Shown here one piece after another: positions 56,782-64,000 of a DNA stretch of 64,000 nucleotides. The notes beneath the pieces are model-generated. The model was not told the origin of the DNA. It worked only from the letters and a program-made list of their open reading frames with translations, and searched no databases. The position numbers were made by a program, and so were the translations under genes. Origin of the DNA: Branchinecta lynchi (taxonomy: Eukaryota; Arthropoda; Branchiopoda; Anostraca; Branchinectidae); assembly GCA_023053575.1 (NCBI GenBank), contig JAKZAP010000014.1:16518938-16582937 (forward strand), written 5' to 3'. Positions within the stretch are counted from its first letter, which is position 1, and every line of letters begins with the position of its first letter.

Positions 56782-56951
56782 CACTGTAAAAAAAAAGATA
56801 TCCGCTTTCCGATGACTTAATCTGCAGTATTTCTTATTCTAGCTTTTTAATCCTCCGTCGGATTTTAACTCTCCGAACTCGGAATAAGAATCTCTGAATT
56901 CGGTGATTCACAATTACTAAAGCCCGATATAGGAGAGACATTTTATAGTGA
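56782..56951. mobile_element. Family D2 MITE, copy 1
   Basis: CACTGTAAAAAAAAAGATAT to CATTTTATAGTGA, 170 bp. The same element lies inverted at 60597-60763 (shared AATCCGATAGAGGATTAAAA / TTTTTAATCCTCCGTCGGAT and CGAACTCGGAATAA). Confidence 0.65.
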
Positions 56952-57300
56952 CTCGAATTCTTATCCTCCCTGCTAATCCCAGGGGGTAGCTAAAAGTATT
57001 GCGGCGTTATAGGTTTCTCAGTTTCAAGGTACTGTGGTCCGTCACTTCCCTCCCGAGTCCCAATTGCTACTCAATCACTTGATTTTCTTCTCCAGATGCC
57101 ATTCCATTTTCTACGAGCATTCCAGCATTTGTTTCAGTGTATTGTTCAGTGATTCTTTTTTACCCGCCATTTTTGAAAGGCAGAGACGAGGAAAGAAAGA
57201 ATGGAATCGTTCGCTGTTTGAGCCCATGTTTCGATGATTTTGGGATGATAATGATGAAACTTTCAAAAAGGTAGAACGCAAATATGGAACATGTTTAGCA
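56952..57300. other. No feature seen
   Basis: Unassigned. Confidence 0.4.
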
Positions 57301-57430
57301 CCTTCTGACAGGTTCAGGTTCAGGTTTATATATTTACGTAAAAGTTTATAAAATAAATTACACTTCTTTCCCGGCAGAGAGGCATCTCGAATGCTCGGGA
57401 ACAACATACAATAAAACAAAACAGTTTAAC
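57301..57430 (-). mobile_element. LINE 3' end with (AACCTG)n tail
   Basis: On the - strand, GTTGTTCCCGAGCATTCGAG and AAATATATAAACC lead into AACCTGAACCTGAACCTG. CR1/L2-like 3' ends have such tails. Confidence 0.5.
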
Positions 57431-57956
57431 TTAAATAAATAACCAGTAATCATCCGCAATACCGTAATTAAAAAATAAATAACAAAATACCACATTCACC
57501 AGACCTGACTTGCACCTCCAACTTTTCAATCCTGTGGACCTTTGCAAGGGAATGCAACCTTCCGGACCATTCAAGAGGGGAAACCACTCTTTATAATAAA
57601 TAAATTTAATAATTCATAATCATTATTTCTTTAAACTTCTTTATTAATCTTACAGTCTTCTTAAGTCCTTTGCTCCTTCAATTTCCAATCCTTTTCTAAT
57701 TGCATTCTGGCTATTGTTCCAGTGTTTCGTTCAGCGAACTTTCGTTGTATTATAGGGATTCGATTTAGTCATTTCCTAAGGACTCCCCGGGCGAAAAACA
57801 ACGACAGCACGGGGAATGCCTACACATGAATTTTGCCCGAACTTGTTTCTTCGGGTGACACACCTCGTCTGTAAAGGCTATGTTATGGCCCAGTTTTTCT
57901 CTCACATGTGTTTATTTTGAATTTCTTAAAAATTAATTTTATATTTTAAAAGTAGT

Positions 57957-58093
57957 GAACTGATAGACAATAATGCTTCTCAGCCGGGATTTGAACCCAG
58001 GACCCTCTGCTTACACCGCAGTCGCTACCATCTGATCTACCGAGTTGGTCCTGGGTTCAAATCCTGGCTGAGGAGCTTTTTTGTCTATCAGTT
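57957..58093. mobile_element. Foldback element with tRNA-like arms
   Basis: ~46-bp inverted arms (GAACTGATAGACAA ... GGATTTGAACCCAGGA at the left; TCCTGGGTTCAAATCC ... TTGTCTATCAGTTC at the right) flank a ~44-bp centre. Each arm contains a perfect pol III B-box GGGTTCAAATCC, pointing outward on opposite strands. The centre plus left arm on the - strand resembles a tRNA with a TGT anticodon loop in CTGC-GGTGTAA-GCAG, but no acceptor stem pairs, so it is not a functional tRNA gene. Confidence 0.7.
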
Positions 58094-59216
58094 CAATACT
58101 TATAAAATGTTTCCATCTTAAGTGTCTTCCCATTAAAATTATATATTTGGGTTTTATTTGGTTTTCACCATGAGACCCCGTTTTGTGGGTCCTGGTATGT
58201 CTACGTGGCTCCGACAATGGAGTCCTAGACTTCTAAATTATATTGAAAAATTGTTTATGGTTTATTGGTCACGGTAAAGTGCCATCTATGTATTATTAAT
58301 TTTACATTTGCTATACTTACAATACAAATCAGAATAACAATAAAATCGTGCCTTTTTTCAAAATCAGTCTTATCCGATAACCAAACTCATATTGATGTGA
58401 AAATTCCCTTAACGTTCCTTAACATCTTTTTTAACACCAGCTCAGCAGCTTCCCAGGTCGACCCTCCATCGAATCTGAAAGGGAACCCCTTTTTGATGAT
58501 ATTGATGGTTATTCGAGCATTGTCCGTGGGGAAAAAACAGGGGGGACTCCGTGATAGTAGCCTAGGTGTCCCTGAGGTCAGAGATCTAATATGGTAGCGT
58601 TGTACGCCAGAGCAAGCGGATTAGGTGGCTTTTGGTTCCTCATCCGTTCGCGCTACCTTCCGAACGGCTTTTTTAAAACCCCTCCTTATACAGTCCTGTT
58701 CTGTTATACTCTCTCACGTCCTTCACACGTCCTCTCACGTCCTTCACATTAATACAGAATAAGTAACTAAACTTTTAACTCAAAGACCCGAGCAGTATGG
58801 GGTGTACGACTGATAAGTCGAGGACAACTAAATATATTGATGTAGTATAAGATAATTACTGGTAAGACGTTGGTGCATGACATATAGACTTACATTTTTT
58901 TCTGCACTGATGATAGCAGTGAAGGAAATGTCCTGAAAAATCACTGATGTCCACGCAAGTGGTTCGTGCTCCCCAAAGTTTTCCGCGCACCGGAATCAAG
59001 AAGTTTTCATTGTCCAGCCGTGCAAAAAACGGATGGACCCGTGTTAGAAAATTAGTTCTTCGAGTGAAAACACAAACCCACTTACAATTTTTGTCAATGT
59101 TATTGTTGTCATCCTTCTTTCTTCATTTTTCTGCGTGTAATTGTGTCCTCTTTCTGTACATTTGTGCACCATGATGGGAAATACATCAGTAATAATATTA
59201 CCCTATATTAATTGCG
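58094..59216. other. No gene seen
   Basis: About 1.1 kb. ORFs of 75 and 110 codons carry no recognisable features. Confidence 0.4.
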
Positions 59217-59584
59217 TTTTTGCAGATACCATGGTATCCGATACACGGTAACTGAATGTGCATTTGTCATTTTTGCAGTTACCTTGATGTCTGAAAACGA
59301 CGATTGCCGAATTCGTACTTTTTATGAGTCATCCCCAACGAAAATGCTTAAATCCACTCTCATCTCTAGTTCCAAATTTCTGTCCCAGAAATATGACAAA
59401 ACCTAGGCTATTGGGTTGGAAAGTGAGATGACTTTCTCAGATACCACGTAACTGGGGAAATACTCAGTAACTACAAAAACACCTTCTCACCGTGGTATCA
59501 GACACCACGATCCGCGGTAACTGCAAAAACCACTAAAGACGGTGGTCTCGACGGTGGTATCAGATACCATGGTGTCTGCAAAAA
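59217..59584. mobile_element. 368-bp TIR element with TTTTTGCAG ends
   Basis: ~38-bp imperfect inverted ends (TTTTTGCAGATACCATGGTA and ATACCATGGTGTCTGCAAAAA). TTAA occurs on both sides (59208-59211; 59585-59588), offset by 5 bp on the left. Interior GTAACTGCAAAAA words repeat. Confidence 0.6.
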
Positions 59585-60354
59585 TTAATAACAATAGCAA
59601 CGCAGCACCATCCATGTCTGAAGCTTCTTGTTTTTATTCGCCACTATTAGCAAAGTCCTGTGCGGATTCCAACAGGGTCATTTGTCATCTTCCTGTCAGG
59701 GGAAAAACTAGAGGGAGATTTAGTCAGTGCCAGAAAAAGTGACTATTTGTTGTTCCTGTTGGAGATTTTCTGAAAGGTTCATGTCAGAAAGCCAAAAGAC
59801 GATATTGAACATGTTATTCATAGTAGTGTCCGTGATGGATGGTGTAGCTACTTTCTTGCTTTTTAGCTACTGTCGGAAGACTGTACCAACAGATGATAAC
59901 CGGTGCAGAAGCGTATATTCCATACTGTTTCGAGAAGTGCGATATTAGGGAATAATTTCCGTCATGGGCCTCTTTCTAATGTTTCGACAGGCCCAAAAAA
60001 TAGTGTTCTTATCATGTTTTGAGAAATATCTTCTTGGGAAATAATTTTGCTTGTTCATCGGAAAAAGCTACGTATTTTCAACAATTTCTTTTACGAAATT
60101 ATCATATATTGTTTATATTCAGCCTATCTGAGTAGAGGAGAAAAAGAATAATAGTGACAATTGTAACTATTTGCGATAACGATTCAGTCAATAAGTAGTG
60201 GTAGTAGGCTATGTAAATTAGCATTTTTCATTATTATTTATCGCGGCTATTGTTTAATTCCAGCATTAGGTAAAAAATCACAGAAGCGCAAAAACAAATC
60301 CAGTTTTAAATTTATCATTCTTATTTTAACTGAGACTAGCATTTTATAATCTGG
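59585..60354. other. No feature seen
   Basis: Unassigned, AT-rich. Confidence 0.4.
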
Positions 60355-60500
60355 TTCAAGTTTATTACATAAAAAAAAAAATTAAATACCAAAACAATTC
60401 TAGTATACTAACATAATAATACAATCAAGAGGTATATGGGCAGGGATTGCATTATGTTGTTCTTATGAGGCGTATGCCAGAGCTTCATAAAGTATATTTT
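60355..60500 (-). mobile_element. Probable retroelement 3' tail
   Basis: On the - strand an AT-rich tail (TTTTTTTTATGTAATAAAC) follows a 3'-UTR-like stretch; class unknown. Confidence 0.3.
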
Positions 60501-60596
60501 GTCATAATTACTGAGCGACAGTGGGTATTATTGGGCTTTTATTTGCGTTTTGTATTCTGCCTCAGAAACGCGGATAAATGCAAGAAGTAGCTTACA

Positions 60597-60763
60597 GTGT
60601 ATAAAGTCTATCCTACATCGGACTTAAGTAATTTTGCATCACCGAATTGGAGTTTTTATTCCGAGTTTGGAGAGTCAAAATCCGATAGAGGATTAAAACG
60701 CCAGAATGCAATATACTGTAGATTAAGTTATCTGAAAGTGGGGAATTTTCTTTTTTACAGTGT
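60597..60763. mobile_element. Family D2 MITE, copy 2 (inverted)
   Basis: Matches the reverse complement of 56782-56951 across its length, closing TTTTCTTTTTTACAGTGT. Confidence 0.65.
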
Positions 60764-61203
60764 TGGCGCCTGGGCTAATATCTCTGAACTTTAGTTTGCT
60801 ACGTGATCTTTGTTGCTCTTCGTCAACGGAAGATCCCCTTAATTGAAAACGATGCCTACTACAGCTTAGCTAGCAGATGACGCCCGGAATTGAATTTTAA
60901 GACTATCAGGCGAAGTATCAAGTTTCAGTTCCAGGTCACAAACTTGTTAATTAGAGCGATTGATGCGCCGTTGGAAGTTTGGTTTAGTGAAAGTCTGGGC
61001 ACGCTCTGTTGTTATGACGTTTAGAGTCAGAGTGCGTTTCTCTGATCGGGAAGGGAAATCGAAGTTTGAAACCTGTCTCAAGCGAGTTTGGGCCATAATC
61101 AGGACAATGTGAGAAAAATTCCTGAAAATTTAATTCCCGAAACTTTAATTCGAAGCTAGATGCCATTCACTGCACTAGACTGGTTTTGCCTCTTTTCCAG
61201 AGG
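60764..61203. other. No feature seen
   Basis: Unassigned. Confidence 0.4.
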
Positions 61204-61211
61204 CTTGCAGG

Positions 61212-61403
61212 CAAAGCCGTATCCAGAGGGGGGGGTTAGGGGGTTGACCCCCCCCCCTCCCAAAACACACACAAATAATCATTTGTACAGGCTTTTCCCT
61301 CTGATCTATGTCTTGTTTGTACTTTTTTGTCCGACCCGCACGCACCCCCCCCCCGATAGGCACCCCCCCCCCCCCCCGAAATGAATTTCTGGATACGGGC
61401 CTG
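61212..61403 (-). mobile_element. Family C hAT MITE, copy 5
   Basis: TSD CTTGCAGG / GTTGCAGG (61204-61211, 61404-61411; 7 of 8 match). Termini CAAAGCCGTATCCAGAG and CTGGATACGGGCCTG. 192 bp. Confidence 0.88.
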
Positions 61404-61674
61404 GTTGCAGGCATGATACCGGTTCTGATGGTTTTCTTCTTCTTCCTTAAGACAGGAGCCCTGCTCTTAGGAAGGAGCCCTGTTTTTGATTGACAATAAG
61501 GGCAGTAGTCCTGTTTCAATAACGTTAGCATCATTGACGAATAAGGCCCCGACTAGTGAAACGTGCTTCATATCATGATTGTCATGGCATTATTGTCCAT
61601 GACATGACCTAATCACTGGCAGCGTCAGCAGGCAACACATTCATGTCACTAGCAAGTGTGATTTAAGGAATTTA

Positions 61675-61830
61675 AAGGACCCGTCGTACCTGTATACCGA
61701 TTTTCTGAATCTTGCCAAGTTTTTGCTAGAAGTCAATAGGTCTGGGAAAAGGCTTAAAACATCCAAAGCCATGGATAATTTGTTAAAAGCAAAGCTTAGT
61801 TTTGAAGTCTTCAGATAGTTTCGAATAGAA
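61675..61830 (+). mobile_element. Family B MITE, copy 7 (internally deleted)
   Basis: TTAAAGGACCCGTCGTACC then jumps to CCGATTTTCTGAATCTTGCC, compared with 63409-63781. The right end is lost. Confidence 0.65.
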
Positions 61831-62560
61831 TAGAATATATTACAAAAAAAACGGGGGCCATGGCAACAAAAGAATTATAAATAAACTAGCTTATAGAACT
61901 AATAAACTGCTCCTGTTCTAAAAATCTCATTCTATGCTCCATTGCAAGCCTTAAGTAACGACCGAGTTTTTTTCGCAGTTATAAAATATTCATTCTTCAT
62001 CATCCTTACCATCCATTGTTCATTATGAGCATGTTCCACCCTTCTAACAATACTAACTATTAGTTACTATTTCCATTCAATCCTTACGAAAAGTTCTACG
62101 CCGACCGATCCGACATTCTCGAAATAGTAAGTAATAGTAACTATTTGCTTACCATCGTAGTAAACGTGGTAACTACGCATCTCTGTAACGTATTGGTCCC
62201 ATTCACCCGTGGCATGATATTCTACTGGAAAATACAAAAATCGTTCCAGCCTTGGCGGCATAAAGCCAGAATTCGTGAGGTCGTGCGTAGTAACTACGGT
62301 AAGTAGGTTGGAACGCGCTCTATATTCTCTCTTATCAAATGCCCCCTTTCTCCATCCATTTTATACTTAATCTCCTCGTTACGTATTCCTGCTTTAAACA
62401 TAATTCCCCTCGGCAGCCTAAAATAAAGCTCAGGGACACTGGAATCACCTTCTGAAATTGCATACTTGTATCTCTTGGTCATTTAACCTGGTACTCACTA
62501 TTTTTCCTATTTTTCCAACCTCTATAGTATCCCATTCCAGTATTCATTCGTACCACAATC
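61831..62560 (-). mobile_element. LINE 3' region (inferred continuation)
   Basis: On the - strand the LINE sequence runs down to a tail ending GTAATATATTCTATTCTATTC, a tandem-tailed 3' end. Two - strand ORFs of 62 and 64 codons (62294-62482, 62067-62261) may be remnants of its C-terminal region; neither is recognised as a domain. Confidence 0.4.
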
Positions 62561-63400
62561 CTGTAGAATTTTTCTGTGGAACCGGGGTGGTAGGTGGTAG
62601 CCTATGCCGATTTTAGTAGTCTTACTTTTGGCATTGTTTGTATCTATCTCTCCCAAAATCCTTATCATATTTATGAGCCTAATATTTCTTAAAGAAATAA
62701 ACCTAATTCCCCCGTCATTACTAAACTATGTGTATGACTTCTTACTTAGTCCTAACCATCTCTTAAAATAACCTGGTTGAATTGTTTCTGTTTTCTCCCC
62801 TTTCTCATGTCCCCACGCCTCAGACCCATAATGCACTGCTGAAACTACCTTACTCCGAAGCATCTCCTTTTGTATTTTAATATTCTTAATTTCTCTCAAA
62901 TGAGTTATTCAAATTTAATTTGAACACTGTCTTCCTTTTTCTACACTTTTCTCTAAATGACTTCCAAATATTTTCCCTTTTGTCTTATACGTAATTCCTA
63001 GATACACCAATTCTTCTTTAACTTCTATATTTCTACTGTTATATGAAACCTTTTCTAAATACGAGAACAACCATCTTACTTACATTTAACTCAAGTTTTC
63101 TTTCTTCCAAATGCGCCTCTAACAAATCCAACAACTTCTGTAGTTTGCCTCTAGATTCCGCTACTAAAACAATGTCGTCTGCGGATAGTGTCATTTAAAA
63201 AATTTCAAACAACCTTTGCGACAAAGTACAACCTTGTTTAACTTCGTTTTTACACTGAACTATCCTTGAGAGCTCTACTCTTTCCCGATAAATTTGTACT
63301 AAAATGAAAACAAAAGTACTTGGCAGGCCTATCCCTAGCAAACATTCTATTAATAGTACTCTATCCACGTTGTCAACATTAACAGTAGGCTAAATACTGC
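62561..63400 (-). pseudogene. Decayed LINE reverse-transcriptase relic
   Basis: The - strand translates, with frameshifts and stops, to a non-LTR reverse transcriptase: LLIECLLGIGLPSTFVF (finger/palm), EVKQGCTLSQRLFEIF (conserved QGC-x-LS), SADDIVLVAES (the xxDD active-site box, about 63174-63190) and LELNVSKMVVLVF. Further on comes VSAVHYGSEAWGHE, the segment after the palm in CR1/Jockey/R1-group LINEs. The 5' part (endonuclease) is absent; it is cut off next to the family B MITE at 63409. The protein could not be functional as it stands. The clade is not resolved by eye. Confidence 0.85.
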
Positions 63401-63408
63401 GAGGTTTG

Positions 63409-63781
63409 CTTCAAAGGACCCGTCGTACCTATATTACCAATGCATCCTACTTCCGTAATTGCATTTGTCAATTCTTAAACCCGGAGACCCAAATTTCTTA
63501 TGTTACATTCTGAACCCGCAAACGACACCTCACTAATATTTGCACTTGCCACGATTCACTAGTTTCCCTGTGGACTATGCTCCTGACGAATGTTCGCGTA
63601 TCATGCTATTCATGCGTAAAACCGGTTTTCTGAATCTTGCCAAGTTTTTGCTAGAAGTCAATTGGTCTGGGAAAAGACTCGCTCTGGATAATTTGTGAAA
63701 AGCAGAGCTTTAGTTTTACAGTATTCAGGTCGCTTTGAGTATAGGAAAATGAACAGTAAATAGTGTGAGGTGTGCTTTAAG
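63409..63781 (+). mobile_element. Family B MITE, copy 8 (full length, diverged)
   Basis: AGGACCCGTCGTACC to GTGTGAGGTGTGCT followed by TTAA (63782-63785... reading CTTTAAGG); the left target has decayed to TTCA. About 373 bp, supporting the inferred full length. Confidence 0.75.
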
Positions 63782-63894
63782 GTAAATGGAACTGCTAGCC
63801 AAAGAGGATGCTGTCGCGGCTTCGCTCCCTCCAGCGCAAGCTGAAATGACGGGGCTGCTGGCTCTGCTGTTATTACGAATTACCGTTTGCTTAA

Positions 63895-64000
63895 AGGACC
63901 CCTTGCAATATTTACTCTTTAACTTACAGTATTTTAAAATATTTGAATACTTAAAAACTATGCTGTGCTTTCGACAAATAACCTATGGTTTCGGTTGTTT
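63895..64000 (-). mobile_element. Family B MITE, copy 9, cut by the window edge
   Basis: CTTAAAGGACCCCTTGCAAT and TACAGTATTTTAAAATATTT match 5015-5120. It continues beyond 64000. Confidence 0.75.

Noticed and set aside
57983..58055. tRNA-Thr(TGT) gene on the - strand
   Set aside because: The T arm and anticodon stem are plausible, but the acceptor stem does not pair and it is part of a foldback repeat.
58265..58597. 110-codon ORF with hydrophobic N-terminus
   Set aside because: No splice or promoter context, low-complexity AT-rich composition, no recognisable family.

Overview
The window is intronic and intergenic DNA from a large-genome animal. It has introns with GT/AG borders, tRNA-derived SINE sequence, LINE relics, 8-bp and TTAA target-site duplications (TSDs), and no bacterial gene layout. 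The only host gene I can support is a semaphorin on the + strand. Three phase-compatible exons (9034-9079, 13251-13313, 38094-38201) join into one uninterrupted stretch of the N-terminal sema domain, most like class 1 (Sema-1a type) of invertebrates. The introns are about 4.2 kb and 24.8 kb. Earlier and later exons were not found. A protostome, perhaps an arthropod, is my inference; I cannot name the species.

Almost everything else is repeat. I recognise these families by comparing copies inside the window (letters are mine). A: a foldback retroelement with inverted arms and 11-14-bp TSDs. B: a ~370-bp piggyBac-like MITE at TTAA. C: a 175-207-bp hAT MITE with poly-G/poly-C interior; all five copies have 8-bp TSDs. 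D: short CACTGTAAAA-ended palindromic MITEs. E ('GTGCCATA') and F ('GGGATCCC'): long elements with a terminal palindrome, a (TCYG)n microsatellite, internal ~140-bp modules containing GATGAAACTTG, and a shared TCTTGTTT terminus. They look like Helentron-associated (HINE/DINE-like) elements and insert into T tracts. H: a third module-bearing element, two inverted copies. Single foldback or TIR elements lie at 3653, 21914, 23161, 49617, 50138 and 59217.

Layout. 1-9 kb: family A, B and F insertions, D MITEs. 9-13.3 kb: exons 1 and 2 with H1 and C1 between them. 13.3-38.1 kb: the giant intron, holding A, E1, a three-deep nest of B and F in E (16.7-19.1 kb), C2, I, a foldback, two GTGCCG minisatellites (25.0 and 29.1 kb) with inverted flanks, a 986-bp recent duplication, TATCGATA-rich satellite, and F3 nested in A. 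38.2-64 kb: C4, F5, E2, B5 with a nested A, H2, foldbacks, a SINE split by a 1371-bp hAT element and flanked by an unusual ~100-bp duplication, E4, a tRNA-like hairpin, and a decayed LINE reverse transcriptase on the - strand (62.6-63.4 kb).

The main value of the window is its nested insertions. Several give filled and empty sites side by side, so target preference and relative age can be read from sequence alone. All homology statements are by eye; no database search was run.
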